From: Oceanococcus atlanticus
Lineage (GTDB): Bacteria; Pseudomonadota; Gammaproteobacteria; Nevskiales; Oceanococcaceae
NCBI RefSeq assembly: GCF_002088235.1
Contig: NZ_AQQV01000005.1
Location: 62,001 to 126,000, forward strand
Direction of reading: 5' to 3'
DNA length: 64,000 nucleotides
A model generated the notes under the pieces. That model was not told where the DNA came from. It made no database searches and saw only the letters and a list, made by a program, of their open reading frames with translations. Of the stretch, positions 17,784 to 28,587 are shown piece by piece. Made by a program: the position numbers and the translations under genes. The first letter of the stretch is position 1. Each line of letters begins with the position of its first letter.

Positions 17784-19076
17784 ATGTCAGCCAACGCTGC
17801 CGCAGTGAACGCGGCGGACCAGGAATTCCTGCAGCGCCAGATGCTGGCGGTGGGCCAGCGTGCGCGCGAAGCGGCGCGCGCGATCAGCGCCGCCGACCCT
17901 GGCGTCAAGAACGCCGCGCTCTTTGCTCTGGCCGACCTGCTGGTCAGCCGTGAGTCCATCTTGCTGGCGGAAAATGCCCGCGACATGCAGGCCGGACGCG
18001 AAAAAGGTCTGGATGCAGCTTTGCTCGACCGCCTGGAGCTGACCCCGGAGCGCATCCGCGCGATGGCGGACGGTGTGCGTCAGGTGGCGGCGCTGGATGA
18101 TCCGGTCGGCGCCATCAGCAACTGGTCATACCGCCCTTCCGGCATCCAGGTTGGCAAGATGCGTGTGCCGCTGGGCGTGGTGGGCATCATTTACGAATCG
18201 CGGCCTAATGTGACCGCCGACGCTGCGGTGCTGTGTCTGAAATCCGGCAATGCGGCGATCCTGCGTGGTGGGTCGGAGGCGATCCGCTCCAATCTGGCGA
18301 TTGGCGCTTGTGTGACCCAGGCCTTGCGCGATGTCGAACTGCCAGCCGATTGTGTGCAGGTGCTGGACATGACCGATCGTGCCGCGGTGCCAATCATGGT
18401 GGGCATGTCGGAATACATCGATGTGATCGTGCCGCGTGGCGGCAAGGGTCTGGTCAGTGCGGTGGCCGAACACGCGCGCGTGCCGGTGATCAAGCACCTC
18501 GATGGTATCTGCCACGTTTACATTGATGATGCAGCTGATCGCAGCAAGGCGCTGGCCATCGCGGTCAACGCCAAGACTCAGCGTTACGGCACCTGCAACA
18601 CCATGGAAACCCTGCTGATTGCACACAGCCGCGCCGCCGATCTGCTGCCGGACCTGGCGGCCGCTTATCGCGAGGCCGGTGTGGAGTTGCGCGGCTGCCC
18701 GCGCGCGCAGGCCCTGGTCGATGACATGGCCAGTGCCAGCGACGACGACTGGGCCACTGAATACCTGGCGCCGATCCTGTCGATCCGCGTGGTTGATGAT
18801 CTGGAGCAGGCCATGGCGCATATTCGTCAGTACAGCTCGCAGCACACCGATGCCATCGTGACCGAGGATCTGGTCAAAGCGCGACGTTTCCTGCGTGAAG
18901 TGGACTCCAGTTCGGTCATGGTCAACGCCTCGACCCGCTTTGCCGACGGTTTTGAATATGGTCTGGGTGCCGAGATCGGCATCAGCACCGACAAGTTGCA
19001 TGCGCGTGGACCGGTTGGCCTGCATGGTCTGACCACGGAGAAATATGTCGTGATGGGTGATGGCCATATCCGCTGA
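17784..19076 (+). CDS. proA: Gamma-glutamyl phosphate reductase
   Basis: ProA reduces gamma-glutamyl phosphate to glutamate semialdehyde in proline synthesis. The 430-residue aldehyde-dehydrogenase-fold protein has [20 protein letters not shown], the catalytic cysteine in [12 protein letters not shown], and the C-terminal [23 protein letters not shown] 17784 is preferred over a TTG at 17763 because a GAGAGAG ribosome-binding site lies just upstream of it. Its 3' end overlaps rsfS by 17 bases. nadD, normally between proA and rsfS in Pseudomonas, is missing. Confidence 0.95.
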   Translation: MSANAAAVNAADQEFLQRQMLAVGQRAREAARAISAADPGVKNAALFALADLLVSRESILLAENARDMQAGREKGLDAALLDRLELTPERIRAMADGVRQVAALDDPVGAISNWSYRPSGIQVGKMRVPLGVVGIIYESRPNVTADAAVLCLKSGNAAILRGGSEAIRSNLAIGACVTQALRDVELPADCVQVLDMTDRAAVPIMVGMSEYIDVIVPRGGKGLVSAVAEHARVPVIKHLDGICHVYIDDAADRSKALAIAVNAKTQRYGTCNTMETLLIAHSRAADLLPDLAAAYREAGVELRGCPRAQALVDDMASASDDDWATEYLAPILSIRVVDDLEQAMAHIRQYSSQHTDAIVTEDLVKARRFLREVDSSSVMVNASTRFADGFEYGLGAEIGISTDKLHARGPVGLHGLTTEKYVVMGDGHIR

Positions 19077-19440
19077 TACAACATTGCTGGAACTCGCCAG
19101 CACCGCTCTGGACGACGGCAAGGCCAAGGACATGGTCACGCTGGACGTCCGTGCCCTGACCACGGTGACCGATCACATGCTGATCTGTTCGGGCACCTCG
19201 CAGCGTCACGTCAAATCGCTGGCCGAGAATCTGGTCAAGACCTGCAAGGACGCCGGCTACCAGCCGAGTGGCATCGAGGGTCTGGATGAGGGCGAATGGG
19301 TGCTGGTCGATCTGGGCGGCGTGGTTGCGCATGTGATGCAGCCGCAGGCCCGGGCTTTCTATCAGCTGGAGAAGCTCTGGTCGATGGGCCCTTCAAGCAT
19401 GGACGACAGCCAGGCCGACGACGCCGAAATCCAGGAGTGA
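19060..19440 (+). CDS. rsfS: Ribosomal silencing factor RsfS
   Basis: RsfS binds ribosomal protein L14 on the 50S subunit and blocks subunit joining under starvation. The 126-residue protein shows [47 protein letters not shown] and [14 protein letters not shown] 19060 or the adjacent GTG 19057 could be the start, and both lie inside the 3' end of proA. rlmH follows after 4 bases. Confidence 0.94.
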   Translation: MAISADTTLLELASTALDDGKAKDMVTLDVRALTTVTDHMLICSGTSQRHVKSLAENLVKTCKDAGYQPSGIEGLDEGEWVLVDLGGVVAHVMQPQARAFYQLEKLWSMGPSSMDDSQADDAEIQE

Positions 19441-19444
19441 AGGC

Positions 19445-19915
19445 GTGAAACTGCGCGTGCTGTGCATCGGAAAGCGTATGCCAGCATGGGTTGATGCGGG
19501 TGTTGAGGATTTCCTCAAGCGTTTCACGCGGCAGTTTCCATTGAGCCTGGATGTGGTGGATGCCGCGCCACGCAAGGCCGGCATGAGCAGTGAGCAGCTG
19601 CAGGAGGCGGATACACAGCGGCTCATCCAGCGCCTCAAACCCAATGAACGTGTGGTTCTGCTGGATGAGCGCGGCGTGCGTCACGACACCCGCGGGTTCG
19701 CCGCCAGGATCGAACAATGGCAACTCGACGGGCCGGATGTGGCGCTGGTTATCGGCGGCGCCGATGGGCATTCCAAGGCGTTCCGCAAACACGCCAGCGA
19801 ACTCATCTCGCTGTCGCCGATGACCATGCCCCACGGGCTTGCCCGCCTGATGCTGGTCGAGCAGGTGTATCGCGCCTGGACCGTGATTTCCGGACACCCC
19901 TACCACCGTGACTGA
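19445..19915 (+). CDS. rlmH: 23S rRNA pseudouridine-1915 N3-methyltransferase
   Basis: RlmH methylates pseudouridine 1915 in helix 69 of 23S rRNA in the assembled ribosome. The 156-residue SPOUT-class enzyme starts with GTG and contains the trefoil-knot AdoMet site VALVIGGADGHS, and the C-terminal SPMTMPHGLARLMLVEQVYRA block. Its last 8 bases overlap maf. Confidence 0.95.
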   Translation: MKLRVLCIGKRMPAWVDAGVEDFLKRFTRQFPLSLDVVDAAPRKAGMSSEQLQEADTQRLIQRLKPNERVVLLDERGVRHDTRGFAARIEQWQLDGPDVALVIGGADGHSKAFRKHASELISLSPMTMPHGLARLMLVEQVYRAWTVISGHPYHRD

Positions 19916-20495
19916 TTGCCAATTCATCCTCGCCTCGCAGTCACCGCGTCGGGCTGATTTGCTCGGCCGCTACGGTTTGCGTTTTGCCGTGCGCCCGGCG
20001 GATATCGATGAAAGCCGCCGGCCGGCCGAGTCACCGGACGATTTCGTGCTGCGTCTGGCCCGCGAAAAGGCCGCGGCGGTGGAGGGCGCTGGCTTGCCGG
20101 TGCTGGGCGCCGACACCGTGGTGGTGCTGGAGCAGGATGTGCTGGGCAAACCGCGCGACCGTGATGATGCACTGGACATGCTGTCGCGGCTGTCGGGTCG
20201 GGCGCATGAAGTGCTGACGGCCGTGTGCGTGCGCAACGCGCAGCGCAGCGAAACCCTGCTGAGCCGGACCGAGGTGCAGTTCGCAACGCTGAGTTCGGCG
20301 CAAATCCAGGCCTACTGGAACAGCGGCGAATCTGCAGGCAAGGCCGGGGCCTACGCAATCCAGGGTTTGGCCGAGGCCTTTGTCACGGAAATTCGCGGCA
20401 GTTACTCCGGCGTGGTCGGCTTGCCGCTCCAGGGCAGCCTCGGGCTGCTAAAGTTATTCGGTGTAGAACCGCCCGTCTGGTCCGTGCATGAGTGA
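19908..20495 (+). CDS. maf: Maf-type nucleotide pyrophosphatase (YhdE-like)
   Basis: The 195-residue protein is a house-cleaning nucleotide pyrophosphatase. It has the signature FILASQSPRRADLL, VLGADTVVVLEQDVLGKPRD and the YhdE-type block SGESAGKAGAYAIQGLAEAF, which points to dTTP/UTP as substrates and not m7GTP (YceF type). It starts with GTG at 19908 inside rlmH and overlaps rng by 8 bases, so the three genes are translationally coupled. Confidence 0.93.
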   Translation: MTDCQFILASQSPRRADLLGRYGLRFAVRPADIDESRRPAESPDDFVLRLAREKAAAVEGAGLPVLGADTVVVLEQDVLGKPRDRDDALDMLSRLSGRAHEVLTAVCVRNAQRSETLLSRTEVQFATLSSAQIQAYWNSGESAGKAGAYAIQGLAEAFVTEIRGSYSGVVGLPLQGSLGLLKLFGVEPPVWSVHE

Positions 20496-21951
20496 CGAAA
20501 TTCTGATCAACGTCAGCCCCCAGGAAACCCGCGTGGGTTTGGTGGAGCAGGGCGTGCTGCAGGAAATCTTCATCCAGCGCGCCAGCCATGTCGGCGTCAT
20601 GGGCAACATCTACAAGGGCCGTGTCGAGCGCGTGCTGCCCGGTATGCAGGCCGCATTCATCGACGTGGGGCTGGATCGCACCGCGTTCCTGCACGCGTCC
20701 GATATTCATGTCGACGCGGCCAACTCGCCGGCCAGCGGTGCCGGTGACATCAACGCCTTACTGCGTGAAGGCGACTCCGTGCTGGTCCAGGTGATCAAGG
20801 AGCCGCTAGGCAGCAAGGGCGCGCGTCTGACCAGCCAGCTGACCATTCCATCGCGCTATCTGGTTTATTTGCCGCATGCCGATCATGTTGGCATCTCGAC
20901 CAAGATCGAGGATGAGGACGAGCGCACCCGCCTGCGTGACCTGCTGACCCAGTTGATCGAGGAATCCGGACGTCCCGGCAGTTTCATCGTGCGCACCGCC
21001 GGCGAAGGTGTGAACAGCGAAGAGCTGCGCAATGACGTGACCTTTTTGCACCGTCTGTGGGATTCGATACAGGAAGCCGCGCCGCACTCGTCGGCCGGCA
21101 CCCTGGTGCACAGCGATCTGCCGCTGATCATGCGCACCTTGCGTGACCTGATGAATGATGACATCGAGCGCGTGCGGATCGACGACGAAGCGGCCTACCA
21201 GCGCTGTGTCGCATTTGCCCAGCGTTTCGTGCCGGGCACCGCGGAGAAAATCGAGCTGTTTGATGGCACTGCGCCGATTTTCGACCTGTACGGGGCGGAA
21301 GACGAGTTACAACGGGCGCTGGACCGCAAGGTGCCGCTCAAGTCGGGCGGGCATCTGATCTTCGACCAGACCGAAGCAATGACCACCATCGACGTCAACA
21401 CCGGCGCGTATGTGGGCTATCGCAACCTCGAAGAGACCATCTTCAAGACCAACCTCGAAGCGGCGCAAACCATCGCGCACCAGCTGCGCCTGCGCAATCT
21501 GGGCGGCATCATCATCATCGATTTCATCGACATGATCGATGAAACCCACCGCGAACAGGTGCTTGCCGCGCTGGGCAAGGCAATGAGTCGCGATCACGCT
21601 AAGAGCGTGGTGTGCTCGCTGTCGTCGCTGGGGCTGGTGGAAATGACCCGCAAGCGCACCCGCGAGTCGCTGGAACGAATTCTGTGCGAGCCCTGTCCTA
21701 CCTGCATGAGCCGTGGCCGCATCAAATCCGCCGAAACCGTTTGCTACGAAATCTTTCGCGAACTGCGGCGCACGGCGCGCCAGTTCCAGGCCCGTGAATA
21801 CCGTGTGCTGGCCCATCCCGACGTGATCGCCCGACTCGCCGATGAACAGTCGACCGGCCTGGCCGAGCTCGAAGAAGTCGTGCACAAGCCGATACGTTTG
21901 CTGGCCGAGGCGCAATACCTGCCCGAGTCCTACGACGTCGTACCGCTCTAG
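20488..21951 (+). CDS. rng: Ribonuclease G
   Basis: RNase G processes the 5' end of 16S rRNA and decays some mRNAs. The 487-residue protein has the S1 RNA-binding domain (residues about 35-125, HVGVMGNIYKGRVERVLPG), the 5'-sensor and DNase-I-like core, metal-binding aspartates in DVNTG and IIIIDFIDM, and the zinc-link CEPCPTC. It lacks the long RNase E scaffold tail. maf precedes and yhdP follows after 9 bases, the same order as in E. coli. Confidence 0.96.
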   Translation: MSDEILINVSPQETRVGLVEQGVLQEIFIQRASHVGVMGNIYKGRVERVLPGMQAAFIDVGLDRTAFLHASDIHVDAANSPASGAGDINALLREGDSVLVQVIKEPLGSKGARLTSQLTIPSRYLVYLPHADHVGISTKIEDEDERTRLRDLLTQLIEESGRPGSFIVRTAGEGVNSEELRNDVTFLHRLWDSIQEAAPHSSAGTLVHSDLPLIMRTLRDLMNDDIERVRIDDEAAYQRCVAFAQRFVPGTAEKIELFDGTAPIFDLYGAEDELQRALDRKVPLKSGGHLIFDQTEAMTTIDVNTGAYVGYRNLEETIFKTNLEAAQTIAHQLRLRNLGGIIIIDFIDMIDETHREQVLAALGKAMSRDHAKSVVCSLSSLGLVEMTRKRTRESLERILCEPCPTCMSRGRIKSAETVCYEIFRELRRTARQFQAREYRVLAHPDVIARLADEQSTGLAELEEVVHKPIRLLAEAQYLPESYDVVPL

Positions 21952-21960
21952 TCGCGCCTG

Positions 21961-24900
21961 ATGAACCGGTTGCGACGGCGTCTGTGGGTCACCGGTGTCG
22001 GCTTTGCCGCCACCATATTGATTCTGCTTGGCCTGCTGGTGGGGGCATTTCGCATCGGCGTGCAACTGGTGCCGGAATACCGCGCCGAGGTTCAGGCGCG
22101 GGTGGCCGAGGTGTTGAAAAGCCCGGTCGATATCCAGGGTATGGACCTGATCTGGCGCGGGCGTTACCCCACGCTGCAGCTCAATGGCGTGGAGATTGGT
22201 GACGATCCGCAGGCCCGACTCAGTTTCGACCAGCTGAATCTCGGCTTTTCGCTGTTTCGTCTGGCTGCCGGTGATGTGATTCCGGCGCGCATCAGTCTGG
22301 TGGGTACCCGTCTGCAGCTCAGTTATGAGGACGGTCGCTTGCACCTGGCCGGGGTCGAGTCCGATGGCTCAACCCAGGCGGCGCCGGGCGATTTTCTTGA
22401 GCAGTTGCGGCGTGTGGGCGAGGTGCAGCTGTTCGATGCGCGGGTGCGCTGGATCGACATCGACAACGCACGCCCGATCCGGGATCTGCAGGTGCAACGG
22501 ATCAGTGCGGTGCGGCGCTTTGGCCGGGTCCAGGTGCTGGGCGATCTGCATCTGGGCGGACAGCCGGACACCCGACTGGAAGCCGAGTTGTTGCTGGATC
22601 CGGAGCCGTGGCAGTTGCGTCGGGTCGAACTGGATGCGCGCAACTGGCAGATCTGGGAAGACATTCAGGCGTTTTTCCCTCAGGCGCCGGCGCTGGCCGG
22701 GCAGCCGCGCCAGCTGGTGCTCGACAGCCACTGGCGTGATGGGGTCTGGCAGCAGGCCAGCCTGGAATTCGATTTCGTCAATCTGCGTCCGGCAGCGGTG
22801 CCGCGGGGCTTCATCGAACTGGCAGGCGAATTACAGCTCAGCCGCCCGGGCGAAAGCTATGGCAGCGGGCGCGATGCGCATGGCGTGCGCGCCTCGATGC
22901 AGCTGGATCGGGTGATCGGGCCCAGTGGGCGTTGGCCACAGCAGCATGTACTGGCCGAATGGTCGCCCGGCGCGTCCGGCTTCAGCACTAGCCGCTATGC
23001 GCTCAACGCCCAGTACCTGCGTCTGGATGATCTGAGCCCGTGGCTGACCCTGCTGCCGCAGGCCGTGTCTGCCCATCTGACGGCGATGGCGCCCTCCGGC
23101 GAGTTGCACGATGTGGTGCTGCGTTCGTCGCCCGGCGAGACGATTCCCGAGCTGACCGCCGAGTTCCAGCAGCTCAGCGTCCGCCCGGTGGACAAAATAC
23201 CCGGTATGTACAACCTCAGCGGCGCGGTCAGTCTGGGCGCCAGCGGTGGGCGCGTGCAGCTGACCAGTCAGGATCTGGTGGTCGAAGCACCCCGGGTCTT
23301 CGATCAGCCGTTGATGTTGGACACCTTGAGCGGAACGGCGCGCTGGCAACGCGGCCCCGATGGCTGGCGCATTGAAGCGCCGGCGCTGCATTACGCGGGC
23401 ATGAACATGGACGGCGTTGGCCGGCTGGATCTGTTGCTGGGTGAGCAGCCGCGCATTGATCTGGATCTGAATTTCTTCTGTTCCGACCCACGTCCATGGC
23501 TGGCCTATCAGCCCACCGTGTGGCACGACTCGCTCAAATCCTGGCTCAACCGGGCCATCGGGCCAGCCCAGGTTGCAGCCGGGCAGGTTGCCATTCGCGG
23601 CCCGCTGCAGGGTATCCCGTATCCGCAGGGTGAGGGCACCTTCCGGGTCGATCTGGATTTGCGTGACACCACCTTCAACTTTGCCCCGGACTGGCCGGCA
23701 CTGGATGTTCAGTCGGCGCGGCTGCTGATTGATGGCAAACAGCTCAGTGTGGACCTGGCGGCCGGCGGTATATCCAATGCCAGCGTGCAGCAGGCCCGCG
23801 CGATCATTCCTGATCTGCGCGACTCGGTGTTGAGCGTGGATGCCGCGGTGCAGGGTGATGCGGCCGACATCTGGGCCATGCTGGGTCGTTCCGGGCTGCG
23901 CAAGAACATGCGTGAGGCCTTCGACAGTCTCGATCTGTCCGGGCGCACCCAGGGCCAGCTCAAGCTCACCCTGCCGCTTAAAGACAAGAACGCGGTGGAT
24001 TACGCGGTCGATCTGGAGCTGGATCGCGCGGCGCTGTGGACCAAGTACTGGCCCGATCCGGTGCAGAAGATCAGTGGCGCCCTGCATATCGATCGCAACG
24101 GCTTGCGCGGACGTGACATCAGCGCCGTGGTGGCGGGCTTGCCTGCCCAGGTCAATCTGATGCCGGATCAGGGCAAGACGCGCATCGAAGCGCGCTTCAG
24201 CGCCGAGCCCAAGACCCTGCCGCCGTCAGTGCCGGTGCCGCAATGGCTCAAGGCGCGCGGGGCCGGGGCCAGCGACTGGCGACTGGAGATGGAGGTTGGG
24301 CGTGGCGCCGATCGCGCGGTGATCGTGCGGTCGCCATTGCTTGGCACGGCGCTGGATCTGCCGCAGCCCTTTGCCAAGAGTGCGGAGCAGGCACGGCCTC
24401 TGACGGTGCGCATCGAGCCCGATGAGAACACCCGGGTTCACGTGACTTATGGTGAGCGGCTCGGTCTGGACCTGCTGCTCGACAAGCAGGGCCAGGGTTT
24501 GCGCGCCGCGCGGCTCAATCTGGGCGCCGATGCCATGCCCGCTGGAGCGCCTGGCTGGTGGGTGGAGGGGCGCCTGGCCGAGGTCAATCTGGATCAGTGG
24601 CTGCCGCTGATCCAGGAGTTGACCCGCTCGGCGTCGGGCAGTGGTGCGACACAGGAATTTGGCGGCCTGGTGCTGCGCGCGGACACGCTGTTTGCGTTCG
24701 GCCAGCGCTTGCCCGACACGCGCATACAGGTCACGCGAGAGAGCGCGGCCTGGGCCATCGGCGTGGCCGGTTCGCGTGCTCAGGGGCGCATCGAGATTCC
24801 ACACCAGCAGCCCGAAGGGCGTTTGCGTCTGCGTGGCGATTTCCAGCGTCTCAACTGGACCCGCGAGGTCAATCTGCGCGGTGGTGATCAGATCGATCCC

Positions 24901-25707
24901 AACGAGATACCTCACCTTAATCTGGAGGTTGAGGACTTTGCCCTCAACGATGTCGCGTTGGGGCGCATGCAACTGGATCTTGAGCCGGTCGGGCGCGGCA
25001 CCCGCATCACGCGCTTCATCGTGGATTCGCCCAAGCGCCGCGAGCTGGATGTCTCCGGCTTGTGGCTGCGCGATGACACCGGCACCTCGGGCGCGGTGGA
25101 GTTCGCCATGGACACCGAGGCCTTTGCCAGCTGGCTGACGGTATTCGGTTACGAGGATCATCTGGTCGCCCGGCGCGGGCGGCTGAATGGCCAGCTCAAC
25201 TGGAGCCCGGACCCTCAAGGCCTGAGCGTGGGCAATGCCAGCGGTCGACTGGATTTCGATTTCAGCGATGGGCAGTTGCTCAATATCGAACCCGGCGCCG
25301 GGCGGGTGCTGGGCCTGTTCAGCATCAACGCCTTGCCGCGCCGGTTCTTCCTGGATTTCAGCGATGTGGTCAACACCGGGCTGAGCTTCGACGAACTTTC
25401 CGGCGGTTTCGACATCAGCGGGGGCGTGGCGACAACTCAGAACCTGCAGCTCAAGGGGACCTCCGTGCGGGTGGCCGTGCGTGGCGATGTGGATCTGGTT
25501 CAGCGTCGCTACGATCAGGTCGTGACGATTTATCCGGGTGTCAGCTCGGGGGTCTCACTGGCCGCCACGGTGCTTGGTGGGCCGGTGGTGGGCCTGTTCA
25601 CGCTGCTGGCTCAGGAACTGCTCGATCAGCCGCTGGATCAGGTCACCCAGATCGGCTATCACCTGGGTGGTAGCTGGGACAATCCGCAAGTGAGTCGACT
25701 GCAATGA
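21961..25707 (+). CDS. yhdP: YhdP-family AsmA-like lipid-transfer protein
   Basis: The 1248-residue protein has one N-terminal transmembrane anchor (about residues 11-33) and a very long periplasmic part of repeated beta-strand segments, with the DUF3971 and AsmA-like C-terminal regions (SNASVQQARAIIPDLRDS and SVRVAVRGDVDLVQRRYDQV). YhdP, TamB and YdbH form periplasmic bridges carrying phospholipid to the outer membrane, and the length matches YhdP (1266). Genes rng, yhdP and nit are contiguous. The nit start overlaps its stop by ATGA. Confidence 0.93.
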   Translation: MNRLRRRLWVTGVGFAATILILLGLLVGAFRIGVQLVPEYRAEVQARVAEVLKSPVDIQGMDLIWRGRYPTLQLNGVEIGDDPQARLSFDQLNLGFSLFRLAAGDVIPARISLVGTRLQLSYEDGRLHLAGVESDGSTQAAPGDFLEQLRRVGEVQLFDARVRWIDIDNARPIRDLQVQRISAVRRFGRVQVLGDLHLGGQPDTRLEAELLLDPEPWQLRRVELDARNWQIWEDIQAFFPQAPALAGQPRQLVLDSHWRDGVWQQASLEFDFVNLRPAAVPRGFIELAGELQLSRPGESYGSGRDAHGVRASMQLDRVIGPSGRWPQQHVLAEWSPGASGFSTSRYALNAQYLRLDDLSPWLTLLPQAVSAHLTAMAPSGELHDVVLRSSPGETIPELTAEFQQLSVRPVDKIPGMYNLSGAVSLGASGGRVQLTSQDLVVEAPRVFDQPLMLDTLSGTARWQRGPDGWRIEAPALHYAGMNMDGVGRLDLLLGEQPRIDLDLNFFCSDPRPWLAYQPTVWHDSLKSWLNRAIGPAQVAAGQVAIRGPLQGIPYPQGEGTFRVDLDLRDTTFNFAPDWPALDVQSARLLIDGKQLSVDLAAGGISNASVQQARAIIPDLRDSVLSVDAAVQGDAADIWAMLGRSGLRKNMREAFDSLDLSGRTQGQLKLTLPLKDKNAVDYAVDLELDRAALWTKYWPDPVQKISGALHIDRNGLRGRDISAVVAGLPAQVNLMPDQGKTRIEARFSAEPKTLPPSVPVPQWLKARGAGASDWRLEMEVGRGADRAVIVRSPLLGTALDLPQPFAKSAEQARPLTVRIEPDENTRVHVTYGERLGLDLLLDKQGQGLRAARLNLGADAMPAGAPGWWVEGRLAEVNLDQWLPLIQELTRSASGSGATQEFGGLVLRADTLFAFGQRLPDTRIQVTRESAAWAIGVAGSRAQGRIEIPHQQPEGRLRLRGDFQRLNWTREVNLRGGDQIDPNEIPHLNLEVEDFALNDVALGRMQLDLEPVGRGTRITRFIVDSPKRRELDVSGLWLRDDTGTSGAVEFAMDTEAFASWLTVFGYEDHLVARRGRLNGQLNWSPDPQGLSVGNASGRLDFDFSDGQLLNIEPGAGRVLGLFSINALPRRFFLDFSDVVNTGLSFDELSGGFDISGGVATTQNLQLKGTSVRVAVRGDVDLVQRRYDQVVTIYPGVSSGVSLAATVLGGPVVGLFTLLAQELLDQPLDQVTQIGYHLGGSWDNPQVSRLQ

Positions 25708-26522
25708 CACAACTGAATGTGGCGGCCGTACAGTACTGCGCCAGCGCTGATGCCGCGGCCAATTTCGCCTGTATCGAGGCGTTGGTTGGCGAGGCGGCGC
25801 GCAGCGGCGCGCAGCTGGTGCTGCTGCCGGAAAATGCCCTGTTCATGGGCGTGCATGAACGCGACAAGCTGGACCTGGCCGAGCCGCTGGATGACGGCCC
25901 CTGGCAACAGGCGCTGGCCGCTTTGGCGGCCCGCTGCGGGGTGCATCTGGTGGTGGGATCGTTCCCGCTGCAGGTTGAAGCTGACGCCCAGCATGTGTGG
26001 CCCTCCACCCTGGTTTTTGATCCGGCTGGCCAGCGCGTTGCGCGCTACGACAAGCTGCACCTGTTCGACGTGGCGCTGGACAACGGCAAGGTTTACCAGG
26101 AGTCGCGTTATTTCCGCCGCGGCGACAATGCGCCGCAAAGCTTCGAGTGCCACGGGGTGCGCGTGGGGCTGTCGATCTGCTACGACCTGCGCTTTCCCGA
26201 GCTTTACCGCCAGCTGGTCGCCGAAGGGGCCGAGCTATTGCTGGTGCCAGCCGCCTTCACCCATGCCACCGGGCAGGAGCACTGGGAGGTCTTGCTGCGG
26301 GCGCGGGCGATCGAGAATCTCGCCGGCGTGGTTGCGGCCAATCAATGCGGCACCCATCCCAGCGGTCAGCGCAGCTGGGGCCATAGTATGATCGTCGACC
26401 CTTGGGGGCGCGTGCTGGCCAGCTGTGATGAACAGCCCGGCCTGTGTCAGGCCGTTATCGACCTCGACGCGCTGGCCCGGCGCCGCCGGGAATTCCCCGT
26501 TTTGCAACATCGCAGTCTGTAA
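25704..26522 (+). CDS. Nitrilase-family amidohydrolase (Nit/omega-amidase type)
   Basis: The 272-residue carbon-nitrogen hydrolase has the Glu-Lys-Cys triad: Glu in [10 protein letters not shown], Lys in YDKLHLFDV and Cys in [14 protein letters not shown]. In related genomes the gene between yhdP and tldD codes for a Nit1-type deaminated glutathione amidase, a metabolite-repair enzyme. That role is inferred from position and sequence. It starts inside yhdP (ATGA) and ends 2 bases before tldD. Confidence 0.88.
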   Translation: MTQLNVAAVQYCASADAAANFACIEALVGEAARSGAQLVLLPENALFMGVHERDKLDLAEPLDDGPWQQALAALAARCGVHLVVGSFPLQVEADAQHVWPSTLVFDPAGQRVARYDKLHLFDVALDNGKVYQESRYFRRGDNAPQSFECHGVRVGLSICYDLRFPELYRQLVAEGAELLLVPAAFTHATGQEHWEVLLRARAIENLAGVVAANQCGTHPSGQRSWGHSMIVDPWGRVLASCDEQPGLCQAVIDLDALARRRREFPVLQHRSL

Positions 26523-26524
26523 TC

Positions 26525-27970
26525 ATGTCCAACACCCTGGAACGCGCCCAATCTCATCTGCTTTCGCCGGCCAACCTGCAACTGTCTGACCTGGAGCAGG
26601 TGCTGCATGGTTTGATGCGTCCTGGCGTGGATGCGGCCGATCTTTACTTCCAGGCCCGGCGCAGCGAAAGCTGGTCGCTGGAGGAAGGTATCGTCAAAAG
26701 CGGCGGCTACGGCATTGATCAGGGCGTTGGGGTTCGCGCCATCAGTGGCGAAACCACCGGCTTTGCCTATTCCGATGAATTGGAGCGCCCGGCCCTGCAG
26801 CAGGCCTGCGAGGCCGCAGGGGCGATTGCACGCCAGGGTGGCAGCGGCGCCATCACCGGCTGGCGCAAGCCGGCCGGACATGCCCTGTATCAGCCGCTGG
26901 ACCCGATCGCGAGTCTCGATGCGGATGCCAAGCTGGATCTGCTGCGGCGTGCCGATGCTGCGGCCCGCGCCGCCGACCCGGCGGTGTCGCAAGTGATGGC
27001 CAGCCTGTCGGCGAGTCATGAGCATGTGCTGATCGCCGCATCCGATGGCACGCTGGCCAGCGACATCAGGCCTCTGGTGCGTTTGCAGATTCAGGTTATC
27101 GTCGAGCGCAACGGCAAGCGCGAGTCGGCCAGCGCGGGCGGCGGCGGCCGTTACGAGCTGAGCCATCTGGGCGAGCGCGTATCGCCCGAAGCGCTGGCCA
27201 AGGAAGCGGTGCGCCTGGCGCTGTTGCGACTGGATGCCGGGGCCGCGCCAGCCGGCAGCATGCCCGTGGTGCTCGGCCCGGGCTGGCCCGGTGTGCTGCT
27301 GCATGAGGCCGTGGGGCATGGCCTGGAAGGTGATTTCAACCGCAAAGGCAGCTCGGTGTATTCCGGGCGGGTTGGCGAGCAGGTGGCGTCCTCGCTGTGC
27401 ACCATCGTTGATGACGGCACTCTGGCCGAACGTCGCGGCTCGCTCAATATTGATGATGAAGGCACCCCGACCCAGCACAATGTGCTGATCGAAAACGGCA
27501 TCCTCAAGGGTTACCTGCAGGACAAGCTGAATGCCGGTTTGATGGGGGTGGCCGCGACCGGTAACGGGCGCCGTGAATCCTTTGCCCATCTGCCCATGCC
27601 GCGCATGACCAACACCTTCATGCAACCTGGTGCGCATGATCCGGATGAGATCATCGCCAGCGTTGAGCGTGGGCTGTACGCCTGCAACTTCGAAGGCGGC
27701 CAGGTCGACATCACCTCCGGCAACTTCGTGTTCAGCGCATCAGAAGCCTATCTCATCGAGAACGGCAAGCTGGGTCGCCCGGTCAAGGGCGCTACCCTGA
27801 TCGGCAACGGGCCTCAGGCGCTCAACGCGGTGTCCATGGTGGGCAACGATCTGGCCCTGGACAGCGGTATCGGGGTGTGTGGCAAAGATGGCCAAAGCGT
27901 GCCTGTCGGGGTTGGCCAGCCGACGCTCAAGGTCGATACCCTGACCGTGGGCGGCACCGAAACGGGCTGA
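26525..27970 (+). CDS. tldD: Metalloprotease TldD
   Basis: TldD with TldE (PmbA) forms a peptidase that matures microcins, degrades unfolded peptides and helps CcdA turnover. The 481-residue protein carries the HExxxH zinc site in [14 protein letters not shown] and the third-ligand region near the C terminus ([20 protein letters not shown]). The start MSNTLERA at 26525 is chosen over an upstream in-frame ATG inside nit. No tldE is in the window. The last base is shared with the rsmD start. Confidence 0.96.
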   Translation: MSNTLERAQSHLLSPANLQLSDLEQVLHGLMRPGVDAADLYFQARRSESWSLEEGIVKSGGYGIDQGVGVRAISGETTGFAYSDELERPALQQACEAAGAIARQGGSGAITGWRKPAGHALYQPLDPIASLDADAKLDLLRRADAAARAADPAVSQVMASLSASHEHVLIAASDGTLASDIRPLVRLQIQVIVERNGKRESASAGGGGRYELSHLGERVSPEALAKEAVRLALLRLDAGAAPAGSMPVVLGPGWPGVLLHEAVGHGLEGDFNRKGSSVYSGRVGEQVASSLCTIVDDGTLAERRGSLNIDDEGTPTQHNVLIENGILKGYLQDKLNAGLMGVAATGNGRRESFAHLPMPRMTNTFMQPGAHDPDEIIASVERGLYACNFEGGQVDITSGNFVFSASEAYLIENGKLGRPVKGATLIGNGPQALNAVSMVGNDLALDSGIGVCGKDGQSVPVGVGQPTLKVDTLTVGGTETG

Positions 27971-28587
27971 TGGCCCGCAAGCCTCCTGGCAAGCGCGGGG
28001 GCGGCCCGAGTGGGCGCCTGCGCATCATTGGCGGGCAATGGCGTGGCCGCATGCTGCCTGTGGCGGATCGTCCGGGGCTGCGTCCAACGCCGGACCGGGT
28101 GCGTGAAACCCTGTTCAACTGGCTGGCTTACGATCTGCACGATGTGCGGGTGCTCGATATGTTCGCCGGAACCGGCGCATTGGGCTTCGAGGCCCTGTCA
28201 CGCGGGGCCGCCAGTGTGCTGATGTTCGAGCCGGATGCACTGGCCGCACGCCAACTGGCCGACAGTGCGGCGCAGCTGGGCGCGCGCCCGCCGCAACTGG
28301 AGGTTCGTCGGGCTGATGCTGTTGCCGCGCTGGCGTCTAGCAACGACAAATTCGATGTGGTTTTTGTCGATCCGCCGTTTCAGGCCGGGTTGTGGGATGA
28401 GGCGCTGGCCGTGTTGCCAGACCTGCTCAATCCGGCCCACCGGGTCTATGTGGAGTCGGCGCGCGACTGGGCGGGGCCGCGCGACCCGGCCTGGCGTGAG
28501 CTCAAGCACAAACGCGCCGCGGATGTGGAGTTTCGTCTGCTCGACTATAGTGGGCACCCCGAATCAATGCGTGGAGACAATTCGTGA
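27970..28587 (+). CDS. rsmD: 16S rRNA (guanine-966-N2)-methyltransferase
   Basis: The 205-residue Rossmann-fold methyltransferase has GRLRIIGGQWRGRML, the AdoMet motif VLDMFAGTGALGFEALSRG and the catalytic VVFVDPPF. It modifies G966 of 16S rRNA. ATG 27970 overlaps the tldD stop (TGATG), and coaD begins with a GTGA overlap. The usual upstream partner ftsY is not here. Confidence 0.95.
   Translation: MARKPPGKRGGGPSGRLRIIGGQWRGRMLPVADRPGLRPTPDRVRETLFNWLAYDLHDVRVLDMFAGTGALGFEALSRGAASVLMFEPDALAARQLADSAAQLGARPPQLEVRRADAVAALASSNDKFDVVFVDPPFQAGLWDEALAVLPDLLNPAHRVYVESARDWAGPRDPAWRELKHKRAADVEFRLLDYSGHPESMRGDNS

Noticed and set aside
22831-24087. Long open frame (418 codons) antisense to yhdP, and similar ones at 26447-27637 and 24226-25218
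   Set aside because: The opposite strand carries convincing genes. These frames are Arg/Gln/His-rich composition artefacts.
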